Below are positions 1-7,206 of a stretch of 12,091 bases of DNA, piece by piece. The first letter of the stretch is position 1. The number at the start of each line of letters is the position of its first letter. The DNA is taken from positions 1 through 12,091 of the forward strand of contig CAZUZD010000188.1 of NCBI GenBank assembly GCA_964624465.1, in the 5' to 3' direction. The DNA comes from CAZUZD01 sp964624465. Lineage in GTDB: Bacteria; Planctomycetota; Planctomycetia; Isosphaerales; Isosphaeraceae. The translations under genes and the position numbers were made by a program. The notes beneath the pieces were generated by a model. That model saw nothing but the letters and a program-made list of their open reading frames with translations. It was not told the DNA's origin and did not search any database.

Positions 1-351
1 CTGCGCCAGGGGTCGGCCGTCGGGCGTGCCGACGCGGAACCGCCCGGCGTCCTCGGTGACGGCGAACTCCTCACGCCAGAGCCGCACCAGCTGCTCGGCC
101 GCCCCCGGCACCAGCGGCCGGCCCGCCAGCGCCAGGGCCAGCTCGCGCTCCAGCACCGCCGCCAGCAGCGCCCGCTCACGCTCGGCGTGGCGGGCCTCGG
201 CCGTGGCGTCGGCCGCGGGTCGAACCCCGGCCGGCGCCTCGGGGACGGCCGCCGGCTCGGGTCGCTCCTCGGCGATCGGCTCCGGGGGACCGGGCGCCTC
301 CAGGCCATCGGCGTCGGCGTCGTGGCCGTGCGGGATCGGGGTGGGGGTCAT
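1..351 (-). CDS. Partial hypothetical protein, possible phage head/scaffold protein (N-terminus only)
   Basis: An open frame of 117 codons starts at ATG 351 and runs off the left edge without a stop, so only the N-terminus is visible. A GGAG at 357-360 (minus strand), five bases before the ATG, supports the start. The first 50 residues are rich in Pro, Ala, Glu and Asp and look disordered. Residues 50-75 (AEARHAERERALLAAVLERE) look like a charged amphipathic helix, followed by a compact segment with LVRLWREEF and GRFRVGTPDGRPL. No enzyme motif is visible. It lies 166 bases downstream of the portal-like gene on the same strand, where tailed phages usually encode a protease, scaffold or capsid protein. 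A scaffold or head-associated role is therefore a guess from position and composition; the family is not recognised. Confidence 0.65.
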   Translation of the reverse strand, partial: MTPTPIPHGHDADADGLEAPGPPEPIAEERPEPAAVPEAPAGVRPAADATAEARHAERERALLAAVLERELALALAGRPLVPGAAEQLVRLWREEFAVTEDAGRFRVGTPDGRPLAQ

Positions 352-517
352 GGACGCTCCAGGATCGTGGGGAGGCGAGGGGCCGGGATCGCCGGTGGCT
401 GGCCGGGGCCCCGTGCCCATCCAGGGCGCGGGGCGCTCGCTTTTCGAACCGGCGCCGCGACCGAACTCCTGACGGCGCCGGGCCGCCGCGATTCCACCCG
501 GTGGCCACTTCCACGTC

Positions 518-2098
518 TCAGGCGGGGCGACGCTCGCGATCCGGCGCGTCGAGGCGCTGGCCAATCTCCGCTTCGCAGACGTCGTACTGCGCGTCGCTGA
601 GGCCCGGCAGGCAGAGCCGCAGCAGCCGGCCGAGCAGGAGCTTCTCGGTCGTCGGCAAGATCCCGGCGCGGGCGGCGATGGCCTGGAAGTCGGTCGCCGC
701 CGCCGCGACGTCGCCGGCCGTGTACAGGTCGAACTCGACCGGATACACGACCTCGATCGCCGCCAGCTCGGCCGGGTCGACGGCGCCATCGCCGAGCACG
801 GCCAGGGCGAGCGCGGCGGCCGTGCGCTCGGCGCGGGCCAGGGTGCGGGCGACCTTCGCCAGGCGGTTGTTGCCGTCGGCGTGGTCGATCATCTTCGCCA
901 GGCCCGACTGCGGCGCCCCGTCGCGGCCCGTGGGCCGCACCAGCGCCGAGTCGCGGTCCACCTCCTCGCGGAGGTCGGCCTTGTTGCGGCGGATCGACTC
1001 GGCGGCCTCCTTGGGGAAGGCGACCACGTCGAACCCCTCGTACGTCGCCGCGCCGCCGCCGCCGCTGTTCTTCTTCTTCGGCAGCAGCCAGCTCGGGCCG
1101 ATCGGGATAGTGCCGTCGGCCTGCACGAAGTCCTCGGGCCCCTGGAGCAGCGGGTGGGCCTGGGTCGTGTCGGAGAGGATCAGCTCGCTGTCGCGGTTGT
1201 AGTACTCGCGCTGGCGCTCGGCGACGCCCTCGTACCGCGACTGGCCGACGTGGCGGCAGCGGGGCTTGCGGGCGTCGAAGAGCCGCACGATCGGCACCCG
1301 GCCGAACGGGTGCGGCTGCGACTCCAGCACCGCGCCCGCCTCGTCGTAGAGCGTCGAGCCGGCGTCGGTCCAGTGGCGATACCGCACGGCGGTCGCGTCG
1401 CCGTCGGCCTCGTGATGCTCGCGCACCAGGCATTCGCGGTAGCCGGTGCCGTCGGCGTCGAGCCGCCACCAGAGCATGTGCTCGGGCAGCACGATCGACG
1501 CCAGGCAGCGGTCCAGGCCCAGACGCTCGACGTCGGCGCGGGTCGTGACGACCTCGCCCTCGGGCACGCGCGGGTGGTCCATCACGACGTCGAGCTGGCC
1601 GAGCACCAGGAGCAGCGGGGCGACGGTCTCGGCGAACCACTCGTCCATGGTCGTGCCGGCGCCATCGACGTCGGCCCACCAGGCGGCGAGCCGCTCGGGG
1701 CCGGCGCGGCGGACCTCGCGGGCGTAGACCCGCGCCAGGTGGGTCTCGACCGCCTCGGCCACGAAGGTGGGCACGGGCGTGCGGGCCCGCCGCAGCTCGT
1801 AGTCGTCGTCGGTCGCCGAGCCCGACGGATCGCCGCCGCTCAGCAGCTCGGCGAACGGCCCGGTGGCCGCGTCGATGGTCTCGCGCGGGTCGGGGTACTC
1901 GCGCTTGTGGCGCACGAGGTTCCGCACCGGCAAGCCGCGGCGATCGAAGCCGTAGACCGCCTGGCGGTACCGCTCGCCGCCTTCGAGCGAGTCCAGCAGC
2001 CACCGCCACCGAAGGTGGTGCTCGCGCCACTCGGGATGCCGGCGCCGGATCAGCTCCCGCGCCGCGTCGTTCGGTCTGCGCATGGTTTGGTCTCGCAC
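518..2098 (-). CDS. Phage portal-like protein
   Basis: This 526-residue protein fits the size of tailed-phage portal subunits, which form the dodecameric ring at the capsid vertex through which terminase pumps DNA. Visible support: an N-terminal charged helical region with WREHHLRWRWLLDSLEGG (24-41); the segment HPFGRVPIV (263-271), typical of SPP1 gp6/DUF4055-like portals before the stem; YYNRDSELILSDTTQAHPLL (299-318), a helical stretch followed by a strand as in the portal core; and a long C-terminal helical part with SGLAKMIDHADGNNRLAKVA (398-417). A Lys-Lys-Lys-Asn-Ser-Gly4 loop (341-349) is probably flexible. The first codon is GTG at 2098; an in-frame ATG at 2083 is the alternative, and neither has a clear ribosome binding site. 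It sits directly downstream of the large terminase gene, the usual packaging order. The family call rests on motifs and context; the exact portal family is unsure. Confidence 0.72.
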   Translation of the reverse strand: MRDQTMRRPNDAARELIRRRHPEWREHHLRWRWLLDSLEGGERYRQAVYGFDRRGLPVRNLVRHKREYPDPRETIDAATGPFAELLSGGDPSGSATDDDYELRRARTPVPTFVAEAVETHLARVYAREVRRAGPERLAAWWADVDGAGTTMDEWFAETVAPLLLVLGQLDVVMDHPRVPEGEVVTTRADVERLGLDRCLASIVLPEHMLWWRLDADGTGYRECLVREHHEADGDATAVRYRHWTDAGSTLYDEAGAVLESQPHPFGRVPIVRLFDARKPRCRHVGQSRYEGVAERQREYYNRDSELILSDTTQAHPLLQGPEDFVQADGTIPIGPSWLLPKKKNSGGGGAATYEGFDVVAFPKEAAESIRRNKADLREEVDRDSALVRPTGRDGAPQSGLAKMIDHADGNNRLAKVARTLARAERTAAALALAVLGDGAVDPAELAAIEVVYPVEFDLYTAGDVAAAATDFQAIAARAGILPTTEKLLLGRLLRLCLPGLSDAQYDVCEAEIGQRLDAPDRERRPA

Positions 2099-2118
2099 AG
2101 TTTGGGGTAGGGGAGTTC

Positions 2119-2247
2119 CGTAGGGCGGATCAGCGCAGCGTCATCCGCCGGGCCCGCAGGTCGGCCCCTCGATTGGCCCAGCACCCGGGCCGCACCGAAG
2201 CTTTCCGACCCGTTGCGGCGGATGACGCTGCGCTGATCCGCCCTACG
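2119..2247. repeat. REPIN-like element: two perfect 32-bp inverted REP arms around a 65-base spacer
   Basis: Bases 2119-2150 and 2216-2247 are exact reverse complements over 32 positions. Each arm contains its own short palindrome, GGCGGAT near one end and ATCCGCC near the other, so each arm can also fold alone. The core (GGCGGATCAGCGCAGCGTC) resembles a dispersed REP-type sequence seen intergenically in many bacterial genomes, where REPs are moved by RAYT (Y1/TnpA-REP) transposases; that link is from memory, and no RAYT gene lies in the window. The inner flanks pair partly too (GGTCGG 2159-2164 with CCGACC 2205-2210). It occupies the gap between terminase and portal genes, so it could act as a transcription attenuator or RNA-stability element there. 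Confidence 0.8.
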
Positions 2248-2298
2248 AAGTACAGGATTTGCCGGCTAGAAGATCCGGCGGGCGGGGAGGCGGGGCAG

Positions 2299-2308
2299 NN
2301 NNNNNNNN
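2299..2308. other. Assembly gap (10 N)
   Basis: Ten undetermined bases sit in a C/G-rich run at the 3' end of the terminase gene. The true gap length is unknown. If it is really ten bases, the terminase frame continues to a TAG at 2243-2245 inside the right REP arm. Other gap lengths give a TAG at 2266-2268 or a frame read-through across the repeat to about 2130. Confidence 0.95.
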
Positions 2309-3901
2309 GCGCCGGGCACCCGCCCTCCGAAGTCCCGGTTGGGCGGGCTCCACGGCCCGGCGGGCGGGGCGGGGGGCCGGGGCGGGGGGGGGCGGGCGGC
2401 GGCCGTCGGGGAAGAGGGCGCGGAGGCCGCCGCGGAGGGCGTCGACGAGGTCCTCGTGCGGGTGCTGGGGGTCCTCGGGATAGTCCTGCCACTGGCCGCC
2501 GCGGCGGGCGCGACGGTAGCTGCCCAGGGCCCGCCGCAGCGCCTCGCAGCGGGGGTGGATGCCCAGGTGGGCGCGGCCGTCGGCGGCCTGCACGAACGAG
2601 TCGACGAGGGCCAGGCCGTCGGCGACCGACCCGCGCGGCCAGGGCCGTAGGCCGCGGAGCCCCCCGCGCTCGAACTCGGCCAGCACGGTCGGGCCGATCG
2701 GCGTGCGGTGCGAGCCCGCCGGGTCGTACCACACCGCCTCCAGCCGACCCTGGCACCGCTCCAGCGCCAGCTCCACCAGCGCCCGCGCGTTCCGCTCGGC
2801 CGGCACGTCCTCGGCCAGGTAGTCGGCGAAGACCCGCACGCGGTCGGTCGGGCCCGCCACGCCGGGCGTGCGGGCGACCTGGAAGAAGACGGCGCCGGTG
2901 ACGACGCCTGGGTCAATCGCCAGGTGCACGGGCAGCGCCGGGTCGTACTCGGCGGCCTTGGTGACACAGATGGTCTCGTCGAAGCCGGGGAACCAGAGGC
3001 CGTCGGCGCGGGGGCCGCGGCAGAGGTAGTCGGCCTCGAAGGTGCGGCGGCTGGTCGCCTGCACCTTCTGGATCAACGCGTCGATGCCGTAGTGGCCCCG
3101 GGCCCGCTTGGCCTTGGGCAGGCCGGCGGGGTGGCTGTCGCGGTCCTCGTGGCACCAGGGCATCAGCGGGCACTGCGGGCAGTGCTCGAGCCGGGGCCCG
3201 CTCCGCTCGTCGGGGCAGAACTCCAGCACATCGAAGGCGCAGAAGGTGAAGAACGGGAACTCGCCGGCGCGGCCGCGTTCGATGAGCCCGGCCATCGGGC
3301 CGCCGAGGCGGTGCCAGGTCGAGGTCATGTGTACGGTGGCCGGCTCGCCGCGGCGGTTCAGGCACATGCCCATCGCCGCCTCGCGGATCTCGGGGTCGAT
3401 CTCGTCGACCTCGTCGAGCTTGAGGCTGGGCACGTGCGGGCCCCGCACGCTGGTGCGCGAGGCCGCCAGCAGGGTGACCTCGGCGCCGTTGTGGTAGCGG
3501 GCCGTCTCCTTCTGGAGCTTCGCGACCGGGTCGGGATCGCGCTCGCGCACGATGCTCGCCATCGCCTCGTAGACCTGCGCCGACTGGGCGCGGGAGCCGC
3601 CGAGGATGCGGGTGCCGTAGCCGGGGGTCCAGCGGCTCCGCAGGTGGGTGTCGACGGCCGCCAGCAGCGACTTGCCGCCGCCGCGCGGGCCGTGCACCAG
3701 CGCCAGCGGCGGCCGCTCCAGGTAGAGCTGCGCGAAGTACTGCCAGGGGCTGGTGTGCCCGCGGCAGACCGGCTCGCGGACCAGCTCGAGGCCGATCAGG
3801 TCGCGGACGGCGCTCCAGAGGGCGCGGGCGTCGGCGGGACGCTCCCCCGGGGGCGCGGGGGGGCCCGCCGCCGTCGGGGGCGTGGCCGGGGATCGTGGCA
3901 T
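2309..3901 (-). CDS. terL: Phage terminase large subunit (C-terminus cut by assembly gap)
   Basis: This is the motor and nuclease that pumps phage DNA through the portal and cuts it. The ATPase domain shows Walker A GPRGGGKS (71-78), Walker B LKLDE (160-164) and a coupling-like TSTWH (193-197). The C-terminal RNase H-like nuclease shows HLAIDPG with Asp330, YDPAG with Asp393 and HEDLVDALR (482-490) with Asp484 and Asp487, so all metal-binding acids appear to be present. An unusual Cys cluster (229, 241, 244, 250) between the two domains could bind zinc. After residue 500 the tail is Pro/Arg-rich, and the sequence enters an N gap after about 531 residues, so the stop is not determined. The start is ATG 3901; no clear ribosome binding site precedes it. 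It follows the small helix-turn-helix gene by 129 bases and precedes the portal gene. The ATPase and nuclease motifs make the family call firm. Confidence 0.88.
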
Positions 3902-4030
3902 GGTGGGGCACTCGATCGATCGCCCGCGCGGCCGAAGCCTCGGCGCCGCGGGCGGTCGGGATGGGTCGCATCGCGGGCTCCTCCCGCCCGATCGGGCGCC
4001 GTCCCCCGCGGCCCTGGGCCGCCGTGGCTC

Positions 4031-4294
4031 TCAATCGTCGGGGCCGTCCGCCGGCTGGCCCAGGCCCGGCGTGCCGGCGACCCGCCCGGGGAACGAGCGC
4101 ACGATGGCGCTGATCCGCGAGCGGGGCAGGTCGAACACCTGCGCCAGCAGCCGCTGCGACAGGCCGTTGCGGCGGTGGGCCAGGTAGATCACCAGGTCGC
4201 GCTGGAACCGCCAGCGCTGGCCGACGGTGGCGCCCGGCGTCAGCCGGGGAGCGCCGGGCAGCTCGGGCGCCGGGGATTTCAAGGTGTGGGACAT
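4031..4294 (-). CDS. Small helix-turn-helix protein, possible small terminase subunit
   Basis: This 87-residue protein has a variable N-terminus (1-25) and a helix-turn-helix-like segment at about 33-67, with LSQRLLAQVFDLPRSRISAI as the core: helix, turn around LPRS, then a recognition helix. The open frame extends upstream to 4411, but I chose ATG 4294 because a strong ribosome binding site, GGAGAGG, lies six bases before it and the upstream extension is low-complexity Arg/Gly/Pro. It is the first gene of the packaging cassette and sits directly before the large terminase, which is where small terminase subunits (DNA-recognition proteins with an HTH) are normally encoded. That role is inferred from position and the HTH; a transcription regulator is the alternative. 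Confidence 0.7.
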   Translation of the reverse strand: MSHTLKSPAPELPGAPRLTPGATVGQRWRFQRDLVIYLAHRRNGLSQRLLAQVFDLPRSRISAIVRSFPGRVAGTPGLGQPADGPDD

Positions 4295-4300
4295 CACGAG

Positions 4301-4307
4301 CCTCTCC
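4301..4307 (-). promoter_or_regulatory. Ribosome binding site that fixes the HTH gene start
   Basis: On the minus strand the sequence reads GGAGAGG, then six bases, then ATG at 4294. It is one of the best Shine-Dalgarno matches in the window, and it decides between ATG 4294 and the longer upstream frame. Confidence 0.6.
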
Positions 4308-4542
4308 GTTCCAGGAGGACAGACGATTCCTGGCCGGCACGCCCCGCCCGTTCGGGCCCGCGCCGGCCGGTTTCCGGGGTGGTCCCGCGACCGAAGCCGT
4401 TGCGGCCGCACGGCCCACCGGCTCGACCGCCCCGGCCACCCGCGGGGTGCGGCCGGCGCCCGTGTGCCGCGGCGGTGGGCCCCGGACGCGGCGAGCGCCG
4501 ACCACTCCGGATCTTCGAATCGAGGGGCCGTCCCGATCCGGG

Positions 4543-4586
4543 AAAATTCAAACTGGGCCCACCGGCCCCGATCGCGGGGTGCCGGT
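4543..4586 (-). terminator. Candidate intrinsic terminator of the TerD-like gene
   Basis: On the minus strand, about 40 bases after the stop at 4627, ACCGG-CA-CCCC pairs with GGGG-CCGGT around a six-base loop (4561-4586): nine pairs with a two-base bulge. A T-rich patch (AGTTTGAATTTT, 4543-4554) follows about seven bases later. The delayed T-tract makes this plausible rather than certain. It would separate the chromosomal genes from the phage-like cassette. Confidence 0.4.
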
Positions 4587-4626
4587 CACCCCCGGAGCCT
4601 CGACCGCTCGTCGGGTCGACGCCGGT

Positions 4627-6687
4627 TCAGAGGAACTCGGAGGTGATGCGAGGCAGGTCGAAGGGGGTGATGCCGCGGTCGACCGAGAAGACGGTGTCGG
4701 CGGCCTCGGGGTCGGGGACCCGCTCGCCGCGGGCCCGGACGTGCAGCTCGAAGAGGGCGTGCAGGTCGGTCTTGCGCAGTTCGATCAGGGCTCGCAGCAT
4801 CAGGGAGACGCCGGCGAGGTTGTGGTGCACGTTGTTGGCGAAACGGGGATGGCCTTTGAGCGCGATGTCGGCCCAGATCACCTCGCGGGCCACCAGGTCG
4901 AAGACCGCCGGCAGGCAGATCCGCGTGTTCGAGGCCAGATCGACCCGGTCGACGACGGTGCTGGGCTCGAAGATCGCCCCCGAGCCGGGCGACTGGCGCG
5001 CCATCCAGCCGGCGAAGCACTCGGGCAAGTCGCAGTAGGCCTGCTCGGTGAAGCTGTTCAGGCACATCACGACGTAGCGCACCCGCCGCTCGAGCGACCG
5101 CGCGCGGTCCACGTCGATGAACTCGGCCGCGCCCTGTGGCGCGTCGACGATGTCGCCGCTGTGGTGCGCGCCGAAGTCCTTCAGGTTGTAGTAGGCGAGG
5201 GTGGTGATGTGGCCGAAGTCGGCGTCGTACAGGGCCGCCGACAGATCGATATCCACCCGGCTCCGGCCGTTCCGCCACCAGACGAAGAACCGGAGCGTCT
5301 GGCCGTCGGGCAGCGGCAGCCGGCTGCCCCGGACCAGCGTCCGGAGCGCCTTCGACGCCGAGCGCTGCGAGAACGGGACGAGGTAATCGCGGAGCCGGTC
5401 GTCGAGGAAGCACCGGCCCAGCGGCGGCCGCTGCGCGAACCGGTCCAGCAGCGCGGCCTCGGCGATCCCCGCGAGCCTGGCCGCGACCCCCGCCGGCAGG
5501 GCTGGCACGGCGGCTCGGGTCGCGAACAGCCGGGCGACGTCGCCCTTGGGGACGAACACCCGGAGCCCCGGCGGCTGGTCGCGGCGGCGGAAGTGGGTGA
5601 GCACCTGGAGCAGCACGGGCGTGGCGACCGCGGGCGCCCGCGCGGCGAACCGCTCGACCACGGCGGCGGCGTCGGCCGCGGTCCGGGCCAGGTGGTCGAG
5701 CCGGCGGGCCAGCTCGCCGGGGCGGGCGTCGAGCAGGTCCAGCACGCCGCCCGTGTCGCGCCCCAGGAGCCCACGCTCGACGCGCGCGTTGAACGAGTCG
5801 AACGGGAGCCGATTCCGCACGACATGAAACGCGGCCGCAGCCCAGGGGAATCGGCCGGCGTACTCGCCCGGATGCAGGCGCTCCCCCAGCCTGATCCAGC
5901 GCGGTCGCCACCGGAGCATGTCCTCCACCCGATTCGGTGCCCGGTCCAGCCAGCCCAGGAGCAGGGCGCGCTCGGCCCGGCGGAACTTGCCGAACGGGCA
6001 CGGGACGGCCAGCGAGGTGTCGCCCCCGCTGAGCGCGACGGCCAGCCGCAGCACGTCGGTGGCGGTCCGGATGTGACGGTCCAGGAGCGTGGCGGCGTCG
6101 GTGGTGTGCCGGATCAGCTCGGCCCCGACGTACGCGAGGTTTTCCTTGCACGGGATCGCGTCGGGCATGAGGCGTGTGATGCCGTCGCGGGACTGCGCCA
6201 CGAACCAGGACACGTCCTGCTGATCCTGGGGCGCGAAGGGCGACTTCGAGGCGACCAGGTGGGTGAAGATCCCCTCGAATTCCTCGCGGCGGCCCAGATG
6301 GATGATCCGGAGCCCGGGCGTGTCCTCGAGCGGAGGCCGGTCCTCGGCCGCGAATTGCGGCCGTTCCAGGGTCCGGTAGTGCCGGACGGCGCGGAGGTAC
6401 AGCTCCGCCTCGCTCATGCCCATGACCTGCGCCGGGAAGCCGGGGTACATCGGCCGGAACTTGCGATGGGCACCGACCAGGACGAGCAGGTCCTTGATGA
6501 GTCGCTGCGCGAACGCGGCGACCTGCTCCGGGCTCAACCTGGTGAGCGCGTCGATCAGGTCCGCGCCCAGGCCGAACCCGAGCGACTCGAGGTTCTTCCC
6601 GAGCGTGGCGATGACGTTCCCAGGGGTCGCCCCGGTCCCCTCCGGCAGGATCACCTTTGAGTGGCGGCGGAGGTACAGCGCGTTCAT
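4627..6687 (-). CDS. Large protein with TerD-like C-terminal domain (stress/tellurium-resistance superfamily)
   Basis: This is a 686-residue, probably cytoplasmic protein; no signal peptide or membrane segment is visible. The N-terminal two thirds is mainly helical, with conserved-looking blocks such as FRPMYPGFPAQVMGMSEAEL (77-96), TATDVLRLAVALSGGD (208-223) and GERLHPGEYAGRFP (268-281), and PFSQRSASKALRTLVRGSRL (438-457) marking a later core. Residues about 465-612 look like a TerD domain: a strand FFVWW, then VDIDLSAALYDADF (478-491), HSGDI (509-513), AEFIDVD (521-527) and a later strand with RYVVMCLNSF (537-546). TerD domains bind calcium through Asp-rich loops and occur in Ter stress systems; the D-I-D and SGD motifs fit this. 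I recall similar long proteins in other bacteria but no assigned function. The start is ATG 6687, 24 bases after a strong hairpin. No other ter gene is adjacent, so its partners are unknown. Confidence 0.72.
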   Translation of the reverse strand: MNALYLRRHSKVILPEGTGATPGNVIATLGKNLESLGFGLGADLIDALTRLSPEQVAAFAQRLIKDLLVLVGAHRKFRPMYPGFPAQVMGMSEAELYLRAVRHYRTLERPQFAAEDRPPLEDTPGLRIIHLGRREEFEGIFTHLVASKSPFAPQDQQDVSWFVAQSRDGITRLMPDAIPCKENLAYVGAELIRHTTDAATLLDRHIRTATDVLRLAVALSGGDTSLAVPCPFGKFRRAERALLLGWLDRAPNRVEDMLRWRPRWIRLGERLHPGEYAGRFPWAAAAFHVVRNRLPFDSFNARVERGLLGRDTGGVLDLLDARPGELARRLDHLARTAADAAAVVERFAARAPAVATPVLLQVLTHFRRRDQPPGLRVFVPKGDVARLFATRAAVPALPAGVAARLAGIAEAALLDRFAQRPPLGRCFLDDRLRDYLVPFSQRSASKALRTLVRGSRLPLPDGQTLRFFVWWRNGRSRVDIDLSAALYDADFGHITTLAYYNLKDFGAHHSGDIVDAPQGAAEFIDVDRARSLERRVRYVVMCLNSFTEQAYCDLPECFAGWMARQSPGSGAIFEPSTVVDRVDLASNTRICLPAVFDLVAREVIWADIALKGHPRFANNVHHNLAGVSLMLRALIELRKTDLHALFELHVRARGERVPDPEAADTVFSVDRGITPFDLPRITSEFL

Positions 6688-6711
6688 ACCGAGGGCTCGC
6701 CAGGAATGCGA

Positions 6712-6741
6712 AACGTCCCGACCGGGAGCCGGCGGGACGTT
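6712..6741 (-). terminator. Strong hairpin upstream of the TerD-like gene (terminator or 5' leader element)
   Basis: AACGTCCCG (6712-6720) pairs exactly with CGGGACGTT (6733-6741). Inside, CCGG pairs with CCGG around a GAG loop, leaving one bulged A: 13 pairs in 30 bases. On the minus strand it is followed by TTTCGC and, after 24 bases, by the ATG at 6687. It may terminate transcripts from the S4 gene or control translation of the TerD-like gene. The rest of the 6688-6881 gap shows a second weaker pair, GGACCC/GGGTCC (6818-6823, 6840-6845), and no convincing promoter. Confidence 0.45.
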
Positions 6742-6881
6742 CGAGTTGGGCGGAGAGCGAAGGCCCTAGGTTGATAGGAGAAGGAAGGACCTTCAGAGCC
6801 GCCCGCCTGAATTTACGGGACCCGCCCGCCCGCAGGCAAGGGTCCGCGGCCCGGATCGATGTGGGCGGCGTCGCGGGCCGC

Positions 6882-7133
6882 TCAGGCGGGCGGGGCGGGG
6901 GCGTCGGCGAGGATCAGGCGGAGGGGGGGGTGGCCCTCGACCTCGACGATGTCGCCGTGGGCCATCTGCCGGCGCTTGCGGGCCTCGGGTTCGCCGTTGA
7001 CCCGGACCAGGCCGTCCTCGACCATCGCCTTGGCCTGGCCGCCCGAGTCGGCGCGGTTGGCCAGCTTCATGAGCTGGATCAGGGTGATCGCGACCGCGCC
7101 TCGGACCTCGAACGTGTCGTGGGGCGTCGTCAT
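6882..7133 (-). CDS. Small S4-domain RNA-binding protein (YbcJ/YaaA type)
   Basis: This 83-residue protein is almost entirely one S4 RNA-binding domain. After a short strand (FEVRG), residues 16-65 show the S4 pattern IQLMKLANRADSGGQAKAMV, then EDGLVRVNGEPEARKRRQMA and GDIVEVEG. The Gly-Gly-Gln-Ala-Lys and V-N-G-E motifs match the stand-alone S4 proteins related to E. coli YbcJ and B. subtilis YaaA, thought to bind structured RNA, perhaps in ribosome assembly. The frame extends to a GTG at 7154, but I chose ATG 7133 because GAAAGG lies six bases upstream and S4 proteins of this type start just before the first strand. The gene follows ppa by 73 bases on the same strand, with a hairpin between them. 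Confidence 0.85.
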   Translation of the reverse strand: MTTPHDTFEVRGAVAITLIQLMKLANRADSGGQAKAMVEDGLVRVNGEPEARKRRQMAHGDIVEVEGHPPLRLILADAPAPPA

Positions 7134-7160
7134 CGGCGGCCTTTCGGGATCCACCGGCGG

Positions 7161-7180
7161 CCCCGGCCGGAGGGCCGGGG
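7161..7180 (-). other. Intercistronic GC hairpin between ppa and the S4 gene
   Basis: CCCCGGCC (7161-7168) pairs perfectly with GGCCGGGG (7173-7180) around a four-base loop. No T-tract follows on the minus strand, so it looks more like an RNA-stability or partial-termination element than a classic terminator. Confidence 0.4.
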
Positions 7181-7206
7181 GCCGGGGCGTGCGGGTCGGG
7201 GTCAGG

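Larger units (their letters stand above)
4295..4626. other. Intergenic region between the TerD-like gene and the packaging cassette
   Basis: These 332 bases hold no convincing gene. Open frames here are Gly/Arg/Pro-rich and lack family features. The stretch contains a terminator-like hairpin near the TerD-like gene end (4543-4586) and a 7-bp inverted repeat CCGGATC/GATCCGG (4507-4513, 4535-4541). A hairpin at 4432-4456 (CCGGCC-ACCC / GGGT-GGCCGG with a two-base bulge) is also present. The HTH gene ribosome binding site lies at the left end. I saw no clear promoter, although the cassette should start transcription here if independent of the upstream gene. Confidence 0.5.

Noticed and set aside
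348..2030. 560-codon minus-strand frame overlapping the portal gene
   Set aside because: It is an Arg/Pro/Ala-rich frame-shifted shadow of the portal gene, which has portal-like motifs.
2130..2756. Minus-strand frame reading through the REP pair
   Set aside because: It reads in the wrong frame of the terminase, crosses the N gap and translates the repeat arms; the ending is a typical REP translation artefact.
2913..4505. 530-codon minus-strand frame overlapping the terminase
   Set aside because: It is an Arg/Pro-rich shadow; the terminase frame carries the Walker and nuclease motifs.
4294..4551. 85-codon minus-strand frame upstream of the HTH gene
   Set aside because: Gly/Arg/Pro-rich with no domain, and it spans several hairpins in the intergenic region, so it is unlikely to be a gene.
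2708..5038. 776-codon open frame on the plus strand
   Set aside because: It lies opposite the terminase, HTH and TerD-like genes, crosses their intergenic gaps and is Gly/Arg/Ala/Val-rich without motifs. It is a high-GC antisense shadow.
4447..6660. 737-codon open frame on the plus strand
   Set aside because: It is antisense to the TerD-like gene, which has recognisable motifs, and its translation is low-complexity with no family features.
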